A stretch of DNA of 64,000 bases, taken from positions 1 to 64,000 of the forward strand of contig CAJXLB010000005.1 in assembly GCA_913055905.1 (NCBI GenBank). The letters run 5' to 3'. Shown piece after piece: positions 1 through 8,771 of the stretch (position 1 is its first letter; every line of letters begins with the position of its first letter). Both the position numbers and the translations under genes were made by a program. The stretch comes from an uncultured Winogradskyella sp. (GTDB lineage Bacteria; Bacteroidota; Bacteroidia; Flavobacteriales; Flavobacteriaceae). The notes beneath the pieces were generated by a model. It saw only the letters and a program-made list of their open reading frames with translations. It was not told the DNA's origin and searched no databases.

Positions 1-60
1 AAGTTAAGCCCGTTAGCGCCGATGGTACTGCACTTCAGTGGGAGAGTAGGTCGCCGCCTT
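1..60 (+). rRNA. rrf: 5S ribosomal RNA, 3' end (partial)
   Basis: The first ~60 bases match the 3' half of a Bacteroidota 5S rRNA, including the late stretch reading GGGAGAGTAGGTCGCCGCC. The 5' half lies outside the window. A strong terminator follows at once, so this is the end of an rRNA operon. The exact 3' base is uncertain by a few nucleotides. Confidence 0.9.
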
Positions 61-65
61 TTTCG

Positions 66-99
66 AGGGCCCGTACACAGCGTACGGGCCCTTTTTTTT
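66..99 (+). terminator. rRNA operon terminator
   Basis: A perfect 10-bp stem (GGGCCCGTAC at 67-76 with GTACGGGCCC at 82-91) encloses a 5-base loop and is followed by eight T. It closes the rRNA operon that ends with the 5S gene. Confidence 0.95.
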
Positions 100-190
100 A
101 TTCCTATTTCTATAAAAACCTGCCGTAATACCTTATAAAGATTCATAGTTTACTGTTATTTTAGCATTTTATTAAAACACTAGAAACGAT

Positions 191-216
191 ACTGAATCAT
201 TATTTCAGTATATTTC
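191..216 (+). promoter_or_regulatory. possible pta promoter/operator region
   Basis: An inverted repeat, ACTGAA (191-196) and TTCAGT (204-209), overlaps a near-consensus -10 box TATATTTC (209-216). No TTG sits at the usual distance upstream. A second copy of the left half, ACTGAAATCATTA, lies at 277-289 just before the pta start. The overlap of repeat and -10 suggests regulation; the regulator is unknown. Confidence 0.35.
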
Positions 217-291
217 TTTTATTACTTAAGATAACTTGGATAGTGTAAGGAGAAAAAAATTACCCTTATACAATAAACTGAAATCATTACC

Positions 292-2385
292 ATGAATAAA
301 GGTGTATATATCGCTTCAAATGATGCGGAAAGTGGAAAATCAATTTTAGCCATAGGCCTGACCAATGCACTATTGCGGCATAAGCCTAAGGTAGGCTATT
401 TTAGACCTGTAATTGATGATACTCTGGGTGATAAAACAGACAACCATATCAATACTATTTTGTCTTATTTTTCTTTAGATATGGAGTACGATGATGCCTA
501 TGGTTGTTCAATGACCCAACTCATCAAACAATGGAATAACAATAAGAAGGAAGATATCTTAGAAACAATTATCACTAAATATAAAAACCTTGAGGAAAGA
601 TTTGACTTTGTCGTGGTAGAGGGCAGTGATTTTTCTCATTTTAGTTCAATCATTGAGTTAGATTTAAATATACTAATTGCGAAAAATCTTAGTATTCCGG
701 TAATAATAATCTCCGGGGCTTTAAACAAAGCGATGCATAGTTTTTTAGATAGCTTACATTTAACTTATGATTCTTTTGTGCAACGAGATGTCAATGTTAT
801 CTCTGTTATTGCCAACAAAGTTGCAAAAGAGAATCTCGAGATTATTCAAGAGAAACTTGAAAAGGCTTTACCAAATTCTGTTCATGTAAATTCCATTCCA
901 GTGCATGAAAAGTTAAAGAACCCTACAATGAAGGAACTTTCAGATTACATGGATGCTAAGATTCTTTTCGGGTCAGAATTATTAGATAGACCAACTGGAG
1001 AGGTGGAGATTGGCGCCATGCAACTTCAACATTTTTTGGAGCATTTAAAAGAAGATACAGTGGTTGTTACGCCTGCAGATCGAGAGGATATAGTCATGGG
1101 AAGCCTTCAAGCAAATATTTCTTCAAATTACCCAAGTCTGGCCGGAATTATTCTCAGTGGAAATATGCAATTGTCAAGTTCGGTAGTAAGACTAATAGAT
1201 GGACTGGAAAAAATAGTTCCTATTATATCGGTTAAGGAACCGACCTTTAATATCGCTTCTCAATTGGCAAATGTGCGCTCTCATATTTATGCGACGAATA
1301 CTAAGAAAATTAGAATGTCCATAGATATGTTTGAATCTTATGTTGATGTAGAAAGGCTAATGGAACACCTCGATTCTTACCAAGTTAATAAGGCCATGAC
1401 CCCAAGGATGTTTCAGTACTATTTAGTAAAACGTGCAATGCAACAGCGAAAGCATATTGTACTTCCCGAGGGAAATGACGATCGTATTTTAAGGGCAGCC
1501 TCTAAGCTCCAAGAATTAGATATTTTAGATTTGACCATTCTTGGAGAGCCTGAAAAGGTGAAAGCATCAATTGAGCGCCTTAATATCCCGTTTGATTTTG
1601 ATAAAACCTCTATTATTAATCCCGAAAAATCTGAGTATCTCAAGGACTTTACCAATACGCTTTATGAACTGAGAAAACACAAAGGCCTCAGTCCCGCCAC
1701 TGCAGAAGATCTAATGCGTGATGTCTCTTATTTCGGAACTATGATGGTGTACAAAGGAATGGCAGATGGTATGGTTTCTGGTGCAGCCCATACAACACAG
1801 CATACGATTAGACCTGCCCTTCAATTTATTAAAACCAAGCCAGGATTTTCTGTGGTCTCTTCGATATTTTTTATGTGTTTAGAAGATAGGGTTAGCATTT
1901 TTGGAGATTGTGCTATTAATCCTAATCCCACGGCAGAGGAACTTTCTGAAATTGCCATTTCTTCAGCAGATTCCAGCACAGCTTTTGGTATAGAGCCTAA
2001 AATAGCCATGTTGTCTTATTCCTCTGGCGTGTCGGGTAAAGGAGAAGATGTGGATACCGTAAAAAAGGCAACGGCTATTGTTAAGGAAAAGCGTCCAGAT
2101 TTAAAAATAGAAGGACCCATTCAGTACGATGCTGCAGTAGACCGCGTCATAGGACAAAAGAAATTACCAAATTCTGAAGTGGCAGGGCAAGCAAGTGTCT
2201 TAATTTTTCCTGATTTAAATACAGGTAACAATACCTATAAAGCAGTACAACGCGAAACAGGAGCATTGGCCATAGGCCCAATGCTACAGGGACTTAATAA
2301 GCCCATAAACGATTTAAGTCGTGGCTGTACCGTAGATGATATTTTTAATACCGTAATTATTACGGCAATCCAGGCACAAGAATAA
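292..2385 (+). CDS. pta: phosphate acetyltransferase
   Basis: Interconverts acetyl-CoA and acetyl phosphate in the cytoplasm; with the next gene it forms the Pta-AckA acetate pathway. The 697-residue protein has the long three-part architecture of E. coli-type Pta. The N-terminal BioD-like P-loop domain contains GVYIASNDAESGKS at about residues 4-17. A DRTGG-type middle domain follows, then a C-terminal PTA_PTB catalytic domain from about residue 370, including GDCAINPNPTAEELSEIA and SYSSGVSGKGEDVDTV. Length is close to the usual ~700. ackA starts 12 bases after its stop, so the two are almost certainly one operon. The start is the only sensible ATG at the head of the P-loop domain. Confidence 0.97.
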   Translation: MNKGVYIASNDAESGKSILAIGLTNALLRHKPKVGYFRPVIDDTLGDKTDNHINTILSYFSLDMEYDDAYGCSMTQLIKQWNNNKKEDILETIITKYKNLEERFDFVVVEGSDFSHFSSIIELDLNILIAKNLSIPVIIISGALNKAMHSFLDSLHLTYDSFVQRDVNVISVIANKVAKENLEIIQEKLEKALPNSVHVNSIPVHEKLKNPTMKELSDYMDAKILFGSELLDRPTGEVEIGAMQLQHFLEHLKEDTVVVTPADREDIVMGSLQANISSNYPSLAGIILSGNMQLSSSVVRLIDGLEKIVPIISVKEPTFNIASQLANVRSHIYATNTKKIRMSIDMFESYVDVERLMEHLDSYQVNKAMTPRMFQYYLVKRAMQQRKHIVLPEGNDDRILRAASKLQELDILDLTILGEPEKVKASIERLNIPFDFDKTSIINPEKSEYLKDFTNTLYELRKHKGLSPATAEDLMRDVSYFGTMMVYKGMADGMVSGAAHTTQHTIRPALQFIKTKPGFSVVSSIFFMCLEDRVSIFGDCAINPNPTAEELSEIAISSADSSTAFGIEPKIAMLSYSSGVSGKGEDVDTVKKATAIVKEKRPDLKIEGPIQYDAAVDRVIGQKKLPNSEVAGQASVLIFPDLNTGNNTYKAVQRETGALAIGPMLQGLNKPINDLSRGCTVDDIFNTVIITAIQAQE

Positions 2386-2397
2386 AAAATTATAACT

Positions 2398-3585
2398 ATG
2401 AAAGTCCTTGTATTGAATACAGGTAGTTCTTCGGTTAAATATCAATTGTTCAACATGCCAGAAGAACGAGTGCTATGTTCTGGAATGGTTGAGCGTATTG
2501 GTAGCGATGAGGCAAGAATAAAACACCATTCTTCCAAGAATAATATAGACGAAAAAATTACCATTACCTCTCACAAAGATGCGCTTGAGTTGATAGTTAA
2601 AATCTTAATTGACAAAGATAAAGGCGAAGTTGAGTCTGTTGAAAATATTAAAGCTATAGGACATCGTGTTGTTCATGGAGGACATACGTATAGTTCTACC
2701 GTAGAAATGGATTCTAAGGTTAAATCGAAAATTAAAGAATTATATAATTTGGCTCCGCTTCACAATCCATCTAATTTGCAGGGTATCGAAGTGGCAGAAG
2801 CTATTTTCACACAGGCAAAACAAGCGGCAGTTTTTGATACGGCTTTTCATCAGACGATACCTGCTCGTGCTCATAAGTATGCAATTCCTAATTCATTATA
2901 TGAGGAGAATTATATGAGGCTTTATGGTTTTCATGGCACTAGCCATAAGTACGTTTCACAAGAGGCTTCTAGGTATCTACATAATAACAAGGCAAGAATT
3001 ATTAGTATTCACCTTGGTAATGGATGTAGTATTACCGCTGTTAAAGATGGTAAAAGCATTGACCATAGTTTAGGTTTTTCGCCCTTTAACGGTTTGATTA
3101 TGGGTACAAGATCTGGCGATATTGATCATTCGCTTATTTTTTATATGGTGCATACTTTAAATTATAAGCTTGAGGATGTTCAACATGTATTGCAATCAGA
3201 AAGTGGTTTACTGGGACTTACGGGATACAGCGATTTACGTGATATTGAAGCGGAAGCTGCAAAAGGTGATCCTAACTGTAAACTGGCTTTAGACATGAAA
3301 GCTTACCGCATTAAGAAATATATAGGGTCTTATATTGCTGCTATGAACGGTCTTGATTGCATTGTTTTTACGGCGGGAATAGGTGAAAATTCAGAATTAA
3401 TCCGCAAGATGGTCTGCACTGATTTGGATACGTTTGGTATAGACCTTGACCAATCTAAGAACGCTGCTTTGACCCAAGGAATTTCAGAGATTAATACAAC
3501 CAATTCTAAAGTTAAGATTTTAGTAATACCTACTAATGAGGAATTGGAAATTGCCAGACAGACCTATGAATTGTTTTCAAATTAA
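2398..3585 (+). CDS. ackA: acetate kinase
   Basis: Converts acetyl phosphate and ADP to acetate and ATP (reversible). It is 395 residues, the normal size. It opens with the ASKHA-fold phosphate loop VLNTGSSSVKYQLF (about residues 4-17). It carries GHRVVHGG, the acetate-kinase signature around residue 180 (YGFHGTSHKYVS), and the adenosine-site stretch VFTAGIGENSELIR near residue 325. It lies 12 bases downstream of pta and is followed by a strong hairpin terminator, so pta-ackA forms a two-gene unit. Confidence 0.97.
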   Translation: MKVLVLNTGSSSVKYQLFNMPEERVLCSGMVERIGSDEARIKHHSSKNNIDEKITITSHKDALELIVKILIDKDKGEVESVENIKAIGHRVVHGGHTYSSTVEMDSKVKSKIKELYNLAPLHNPSNLQGIEVAEAIFTQAKQAAVFDTAFHQTIPARAHKYAIPNSLYEENYMRLYGFHGTSHKYVSQEASRYLHNNKARIISIHLGNGCSITAVKDGKSIDHSLGFSPFNGLIMGTRSGDIDHSLIFYMVHTLNYKLEDVQHVLQSESGLLGLTGYSDLRDIEAEAAKGDPNCKLALDMKAYRIKKYIGSYIAAMNGLDCIVFTAGIGENSELIRKMVCTDLDTFGIDLDQSKNAALTQGISEINTTNSKVKILVIPTNEELEIARQTYELFSN

Positions 3586-3596
3586 AGCATAAAAAA

Positions 3597-3622
3597 ACCG
3601 AGTTGCTAACTCGGTCTTTTTT
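3597..3622. terminator. bidirectional terminator between ackA and acyl-CoA dehydrogenase
   Basis: An 8-bp stem ACCGAGTT (3597-3604) and AACTCGGT (3608-3615) has a 3-base loop. Seven A precede it and six T follow, so it can stop transcription from both the ackA side and the convergent dehydrogenase gene. Confidence 0.9.
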
Positions 3623-3639
3623 AACAGTTTCATTATAAT

Positions 3640-4782
3640 CTATCCTTTGATAACGCCTCTGGAGATTACTATTTTTTGAATCTCAGAAGTACCTTCATAA
3701 ATTTGGGTAATCTTTGCATCTCTCATTAAGCGTTCTACGTGATATTCCTTAACATAACCATTACCACCGTGAATTTGAACGGCCTCCACAGTTTGTTCCA
3801 TGGCTACTTTAGAAGCATATAATTTTGCCATGGCACTGGACATATCATGATTTAATCCTTGGTCTTTTTCCCAAGCTGCTTTCATAACAAGATGTCTTGC
3901 TGCTTCAATTTCGGTATACATATCGGCTAACTTAAAGGCAATGGCTTGGTGATTACATATTTCGGTGCCGAAAGCTTTCCTTACTTTAGAATAGTCCAAA
4001 GCCAATTCGTAAGCGCCTGAGGCAATACCCAACGCTTGAGACGCAATACCTATACGTCCACCAGACAGGGTTTTCATGGCAAACTTAAAACCAAACCCGT
4101 CTTCACCTATTCTATTTTCCTTAGGAACTTTAACGTCGTTAAATTGTAAGGTGTGGGTATCACTCCCTCTAATACCAAGTTTATCTTCCTTTGGGCCAAT
4201 ATCAAAACCAGGTGTACCTTTCTCCACGATAAAGCAATTTATACCTCTGTGGCCTTTTTCCCTATCGGTCTGCGCAATGACGAGATACACATCTGCCCTT
4301 CCACCATTGGTTATCCAGTTTTTAGTACCATTGATTACATAATGGTCTCCTTTATCAATAGCAGTAGTGCGTTGAGATGTGGCATCACTACCAGCTTCAG
4401 GTTCACTTAAACAAAAAGCACCAACATACTCACCTGTGGCTAACTTGGTTAAATATTTTTCCTTTTGTTCTTCCGTACCATATTTTTCTATACCATAACA
4501 AACCAATGAATTATTCACCGACACTATTACAGAGGCAGAAGCATCGATTTTAGATAATTCTTCCATTATAAGCACGTAGGAAATAGTATCCATTCCACTT
4601 CCGCCATATTTTGGGTCAACCATTATTCCCATAAAACCAAGATCTCCCATTTTCTTAACAAGCTCATCTGGAAAGACTTGTTTTTCATCGCGTTCAATCA
4701 CTCCTGGTAGTAATTCGGTTTTGGCGAAATCCCGCGCCGCATCACGAATCATCAAATGCTCTTCTGTTAGGCTAAAGTCCAT
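3640..4782 (-). CDS. acyl-CoA dehydrogenase
   Basis: FAD-dependent enzyme that introduces the alpha-beta double bond into acyl-CoA, probably a short-chain or branched-chain substrate. The 380-residue protein has the standard N-terminal helical, middle beta and C-terminal helical domains. The catalytic Glu is in IYEGTSEIQ close to the C terminus, and the FAD/substrate motif reads CLSEPEAGSD. I chose the ATG at 4782 (MDFSLTEEHLMIRDA). An in-frame TTG at 4821 would lie inside the -10 box of a near-perfect promoter at 4819-4849 and would add 13 residues the family lacks. Electron acceptor (ETF) genes are not nearby. The exact chain-length specificity cannot be read from sequence. Confidence 0.95.
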   Translation of the reverse strand: MDFSLTEEHLMIRDAARDFAKTELLPGVIERDEKQVFPDELVKKMGDLGFMGIMVDPKYGGSGMDTISYVLIMEELSKIDASASVIVSVNNSLVCYGIEKYGTEEQKEKYLTKLATGEYVGAFCLSEPEAGSDATSQRTTAIDKGDHYVINGTKNWITNGGRADVYLVIAQTDREKGHRGINCFIVEKGTPGFDIGPKEDKLGIRGSDTHTLQFNDVKVPKENRIGEDGFGFKFAMKTLSGGRIGIASQALGIASGAYELALDYSKVRKAFGTEICNHQAIAFKLADMYTEIEAARHLVMKAAWEKDQGLNHDMSSAMAKLYASKVAMEQTVEAVQIHGGNGYVKEYHVERLMRDAKITQIYEGTSEIQKIVISRGVIKG

Positions 4783-4818
4783 AAAATCTTCGATTATTGA
4801 TTCAATAAATTTTTCGTG

Positions 4819-4849
4819 CAAAGATAACTGTTTATTGTCGTATTTTCAA
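4819..4849 (-). promoter_or_regulatory. promoter of acyl-CoA dehydrogenase gene
   Basis: On the minus strand, TTG (4847-4849), a 20-base spacer and TATCTTTG (4819-4826) match the Flavobacterium/Bacteroides consensus TTG-N17-23-TAnnTTTG exactly. The expected transcript start near 4812 gives a ~30-base leader and fixes the start codon at 4782. Confidence 0.85.
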
Positions 4850-4867
4850 TATGTAATAGTATTTTTA
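4835..4867 (+). promoter_or_regulatory. possible anmK promoter giving a leaderless transcript
   Basis: TTG (4835-4837), a 22-base spacer and TATTTTTA (4860-4867) form a near-consensus promoter whose -10 ends 5 bases before the anmK ATG at 4873. Transcription would begin at or within the start codon. The last base of the -10 is A, not the consensus G. Confidence 0.45.
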
Positions 4868-4872
4868 CTAAT

Positions 4873-5940
4873 ATGACAAAGAATGCCTATAAAGTTGTTG
4901 GAGTTATGTCTGGAACATCCTTGGATGGAATAGATTTAGCATGCTGTACCTTTAAAAAAAATTCCAAGTGGGAATTTGAAATTAATTGTGCAGAGACTTA
5001 TCCTTATTCTTCGACATGGCGCGACGATTTGCGCGACGCTATTAATCTAGATAAAGATTCACTGCAAGTATTAGATGCTGAATATTCTAATTATTTGGGT
5101 GATGTAGTCAAGTCATTTATGGCTAAACACCACATTACAGATTTAGATTTTGTAGCCTCCCATGGTCATACGGTATGGCATAGACCAGACTTGGGCTACA
5201 CGTTTCAAATAGGAAATAGGCAAGAACTTGCGGATACTTGTGGTCTTAAGGTAATTTGTGATTTTAGAACGCAAGATGTAAACCTTGGAGGACAAGGAGC
5301 GCCTTTAGTACCAATAGGCGATAAATTATTATTTCAGGATTATGAGTTTTGCCTCAACCTAGGTGGGTTTGCAAATGTTTCTTTTGAGAAAAATGGTGAA
5401 CGACTCGCTTTTGATATCTGTCCTGCGAATTTGGTTTTGAATTATTTTGTTTCTGAACGTCATTTAGATTTCGATGACAGAGGTAAGCTTGCGGCTTCAG
5501 GTCAACTGCACGGGCCTTTGTTAGATCAATTGAATGCCATTCCTTTTTACAATATGGCACCACCAAAATCACTAGGATTGGAATGGGTAAAAGAGCATTT
5601 TTTTCCTGTTGTGGAGTCATACAACCTGGCGATGGAAGATGTACTTAGAACTTTGGTAGAGCATATAGCTATTCAAATTTCACGGGTTATCAAAAAAGAA
5701 AAGACTAAAACTCTGATAACTGGAGGAGGAGCCTTTAACACTTTTCTAATTTCTAGAATAAAGCATTTTTCATCAACAGAAATAGTGTTACCCAATCCTA
5801 AGGTCATTAACTTTAAAGAAGCCCTCATTTTTGGGTTTTTAGGGGTCCTTAGAGAACGTAACGAGACCAATTGCTTGAAGAGCGTAACTGGTGCAAGGCA
5901 AGATCACTGTTCTGGGATGGTTTTGAAGCCTAAACACTAA
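4873..5940 (+). CDS. anmK: anhydro-N-acetylmuramic acid kinase
   Basis: Phosphorylates and opens 1,6-anhydro-MurNAc to MurNAc-6-phosphate, a cytoplasmic step of peptidoglycan recycling. The 355-residue protein has the ASKHA-type phosphate loop GVMSGTSLDGIDLA (about residues 10-23), the ASHGHTVWHRP motif, NLGGFANVSF and the adenosine-binding ITGGGAFN. Length is in the family range (~360-390). The start at 4873 is forced because no other Met precedes the conserved loop. It is divergent from the acyl-CoA dehydrogenase gene. The etherase MurQ that normally acts next is not in this window. mpl, another recycling enzyme, is at 59143. Confidence 0.95.
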   Translation: MTKNAYKVVGVMSGTSLDGIDLACCTFKKNSKWEFEINCAETYPYSSTWRDDLRDAINLDKDSLQVLDAEYSNYLGDVVKSFMAKHHITDLDFVASHGHTVWHRPDLGYTFQIGNRQELADTCGLKVICDFRTQDVNLGGQGAPLVPIGDKLLFQDYEFCLNLGGFANVSFEKNGERLAFDICPANLVLNYFVSERHLDFDDRGKLAASGQLHGPLLDQLNAIPFYNMAPPKSLGLEWVKEHFFPVVESYNLAMEDVLRTLVEHIAIQISRVIKKEKTKTLITGGGAFNTFLISRIKHFSSTEIVLPNPKVINFKEALIFGFLGVLRERNETNCLKSVTGARQDHCSGMVLKPKH

Positions 5941-6191
5941 AATTAATAATTAATTCACTTATTAGGAATTAGAGTTTTTTATATTTGTTTGACTAATTTT
6001 AATCCAAACTTGATAATTAAGTTGTACAAAGCGCAAGACTCAACTTCAGAGTTGTTTTCCAATTTTTCTTTTGGACAAACACATCCTCAAGGCACCTAGC
6101 AGTTTTTGAATTCCTTAGGGAAATATGAATTAGAGTAATTGATAATCTGAAGAGTAATGTTCAACTTAAACTAACTAATGTATAACAGCAT
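5941..6191. other. intergenic region upstream of nhaD
   Basis: About 250 bases without a gene. A consensus-like -10 box TATATTTG (5980-5987), lacking a clear TTG partner, would give nhaD a leader of about 200 bases. A weak hairpin CAACT/AGTTG (6041-6054) followed by TTTT could end the anmK transcript. I recognise no known riboswitch or RNA gene. Confidence 0.4.
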
Positions 6192-7583
6192 ATGGAAACC
6201 GTTATAATTCTGGTGTTTGTCTTTGGCTATCTTGCCATTACCTTAGAGCACAACATAAAAATCGATAAATTAATTCCAGCATTAGTGATGATGGCAGTTT
6301 GTTGGGCCCTCATTGCCTTGGGTATCGATAATTTCTCCCAGTGGTTTGATACGGCACAGCATAATTTAATGGAGAATTTTGGATTGTTGGGTCATGAAGA
6401 AAAAATGCACATGATGGAAGAGACCCTCTTGCATCATTTGGGTAAAACTGCTGAAATCCTTGTCTTCTTGTTAGGCGCCATGACCATTGTAGAGATTATA
6501 GATTATTTTGATGGTTTTTCTACAATAAAATCAGCGGTTAATTTCAATAGTAGGAAGAAACTACTTTGGATGTTTGCGATTTTGGCATTTGTTCTATCCG
6601 CAATAATCGACAACCTTACCGCAACTATCGTTTTAATTTCCATTCTTCAAAAAATAGTGAAGGAAAGGGACGTTAGAATATGGTATGCTGGTCTTATAAT
6701 CATAGCTGCTAATGCAGGAGGGGCTTGGTCACCCATAGGAGATGTTACTACAACGATGTTATGGATAGGCGATAAAGTATCCACAGGTAAGTTGTTCGTG
6801 TATTTATTTATTCCGTCGTTGCTTTGTATGGTAGTTCCAACATTTGTAGCGTCTTTAATGCCGCCTTTTAAGGGTACTTTGGAGCTTCAAGGCGATGACG
6901 AGAAACCTAAAAATAGATTTAGCTCAACCATGTTGTTTTTGGGCTTGGGCGCCATTGTTTTTGTTCCAATATTCAAAGTAATAACCCACCTACCACCTTA
7001 TGTAGGAATGATGTTGTCACTTGGTGTGGTAGCTATTTTTGCTGAAATCTATACCAATTCAAAATTTACGATGTCCCAGGTAGATACTGGAGAGGCTTTT
7101 TCCCACGACCATCACAGTCCTGTACATCGTTCGCTCTCGCGCATTGAAATGCCTAGTATTTTATTCTTCCTAGGTATTTTAATGGCTGTGGCTGCATTGG
7201 AATCCTTGGGAATCTTGTTTGGTTTTGCCAATTCTTTACAAGAAACTATGCCCATGATGGGAACCGAACTTCATGGCGAAGGCGTTTCTGATTTAGTGGT
7301 ACTTCTCCTTGGAGTAGGATCAGCCGTCATAGACAATGTACCGCTTGTAGCAGCAAGTTTGGGTATGTTCTCCGAACCTATGGATAACGAGCTTTGGCAT
7401 TTTATAGCCTATTCTGCTGGAACAGGAGGTAGTATGCTCATTATTGGTTCTGCCGCAGGAGTTGTGGCTATGGGAATGGAGAAAATAGATTTTTTCTGGT
7501 ATCTTAAAAAAATCTCTTGGCTGGCGCTTCTCGGCTTTATCGTAGGTGCTTTGAGCTTTATGGTAACACGTTCTCTATTCTAA
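6192..7583 (+). CDS. nhaD: NhaD-type sodium:proton antiporter
   Basis: Inner-membrane Na+/H+ antiporter of the ion-transporter (IT) superfamily, expected to export Na+ in exchange for protons, which suits a marine bacterium. The 463-residue protein is hydrophobic with about 11-12 predicted membrane segments. It contains the conserved family stretches IIDNLTATIVLISIL (about residues 137-151), NAGGAWSPIGDVTTTMLW and, in the second half, SAVIDNVPLVAASLGM and GTGGSMLIIGSAAGV, with paired Asp-Asn residues in each half. A soluble His-rich insert (SHDHHSPVHRS) lies around residue 305. It is monocistronic or leads into the ExbB gene 63 bases on. The long 5' gap may contain its control region. Confidence 0.92.
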   Translation: METVIILVFVFGYLAITLEHNIKIDKLIPALVMMAVCWALIALGIDNFSQWFDTAQHNLMENFGLLGHEEKMHMMEETLLHHLGKTAEILVFLLGAMTIVEIIDYFDGFSTIKSAVNFNSRKKLLWMFAILAFVLSAIIDNLTATIVLISILQKIVKERDVRIWYAGLIIIAANAGGAWSPIGDVTTTMLWIGDKVSTGKLFVYLFIPSLLCMVVPTFVASLMPPFKGTLELQGDDEKPKNRFSSTMLFLGLGAIVFVPIFKVITHLPPYVGMMLSLGVVAIFAEIYTNSKFTMSQVDTGEAFSHDHHSPVHRSLSRIEMPSILFFLGILMAVAALESLGILFGFANSLQETMPMMGTELHGEGVSDLVVLLLGVGSAVIDNVPLVAASLGMFSEPMDNELWHFIAYSAGTGGSMLIIGSAAGVVAMGMEKIDFFWYLKKISWLALLGFIVGALSFMVTRSLF

Positions 7584-7646
7584 TATACTTTAGCGGGAAT
7601 CTTAACGTTATTACATACAATAAACTTTAATTCTAAACTTATCATA

Positions 7647-8342
7647 ATGATATTACAGGGTAATATTCAAGATAATGTTGATACGATAACCGATGGAGAA
7701 TCGGTTGAAAAAACATTGTCAATCATTGAACTTATTGCAAGTGGCGGAACTTCAGGAATGGTTATTATACTCATTCTGTTTATCCTATTAATTGTGGCCA
7801 CTTACATTTATTTTGAACGGATTTTTGCCATAAAGGCTGCTTCTAAGGTCGATGCAAATTTCATGAACCAAATCAAAGACCACGTTAGTAACGGAAAAGT
7901 AGAATCCGCTCAAATGCTCTGTGCGCAAGTAAATTCGCCAGTCTCAAGACTTATTGCCAAAGGTATAACTAGAATTGGAAAACCATTGGAAGATATAAAT
8001 ACAGCTATCGAAAATGCAGGCCGACTGGAAATTTACAACTTAGAAAAAAACGTTAGTGTTTTGGCCACCATCTCTGGCGTTGCGCCTATGATAGGATTCT
8101 TGGGTACGGTTGTTGGCATGATACTTTCCATTTTTGAATTGGCCAATGCTGGTGGAACCATACAAATGGATGTGTTGGCAAGTGGATTATATACAGCTAT
8201 GACAACGACAGTTGGAGGACTTATAGTTGGTATTATCGCCTACGTAGCCTATAACCATATTGTTGTAAGAACCAATAAAGTGGTTTACCAAATGGAGGCA
8301 AATTCCGTTGAGTTCTTAGATCACTTACACGAACCAATATAA
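7647..8342 (+). CDS. exbB: MotA/TolQ/ExbB proton channel family protein
   Basis: Inner-membrane proton-channel subunit that powers TonB. The 231-residue protein has one N-terminal membrane helix (about residues 36-56). A cytoplasmic segment follows, then two conserved C-terminal helices containing TISGVAPMIGFLGTVVGMI and MTTTVGGLIVGIIAYVAYN, the MotA/TolQ/ExbB signature. exbD-like and tonB-like genes follow in order with gaps of 4 and 32 bases, so the three form one energy-transducing complex. TolQ is an alternative name, but no TolA/TolB/Pal genes are nearby. Confidence 0.93.
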   Translation: MILQGNIQDNVDTITDGESVEKTLSIIELIASGGTSGMVIILILFILLIVATYIYFERIFAIKAASKVDANFMNQIKDHVSNGKVESAQMLCAQVNSPVSRLIAKGITRIGKPLEDINTAIENAGRLEIYNLEKNVSVLATISGVAPMIGFLGTVVGMILSIFELANAGGTIQMDVLASGLYTAMTTTVGGLIVGIIAYVAYNHIVVRTNKVVYQMEANSVEFLDHLHEPI

Positions 8343-8346
8343 GACC

Positions 8347-8739
8347 ATGAATATTAGAGGCAGAAATAAGGTTACTCCAGAATTCAATATGGCTTCCATG
8401 ACCGATATTGTTTTTCTTCTGTTAATCTTCTTTATGATAGCATCTACTTTAGTAACAACAAATGCTATTGATATAATTTTACCAAAAGCAAGTGGAAAAA
8501 CAGAGAATAAAAAGTCCGTTGCCGTAAGTATTAAAAAAGATCTAACCTATTACATTGATCAAAAACGTGTTGGTGAAAGTGTACTGGAAAATGAATTAAT
8601 TACATTGCTGGCTTCAAAAGAAAAACCAACTATTGTTTTACGTGCTGAAAAATCTGTACCCGTGGAAAATGTGGTAAAGGTTATGGACATAGCCAATAGG
8701 AACAAATTTAAGGTTATCCTCGCAGTACAGCCCAAATAG
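8347..8739 (+). CDS. exbD: ExbD/TolR family biopolymer transporter
   Basis: Partner of ExbB in the proton-driven complex. It is 130 residues with one N-terminal membrane helix (about residues 17-37). That helix carries the essential Asp in the family motif MASMTDIVFLLLIFFMIAS, which lies in the proton path. A small periplasmic domain follows. It starts 4 bases after exbB, indicating translational coupling. The stop is 32 bases before the TonB-like gene. Confidence 0.93.
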   Translation: MNIRGRNKVTPEFNMASMTDIVFLLLIFFMIASTLVTTNAIDIILPKASGKTENKKSVAVSIKKDLTYYIDQKRVGESVLENELITLLASKEKPTIVLRAEKSVPVENVVKVMDIANRNKFKVILAVQPK

Positions 8740-8771
8740 GCACAATTCTCCTGAAGGATTAAGAAATTTAA

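Noticed and set aside
4783-4821. TTG-initiated longer acyl-CoA dehydrogenase
   Set aside because: The TTG is inside the -10 box of a strong promoter and the extra residues are not part of the family.
6041-6058. Strong terminator after anmK
   Set aside because: The stem has only five pairs and four T; kept only as a weak possibility in the intergenic entry.
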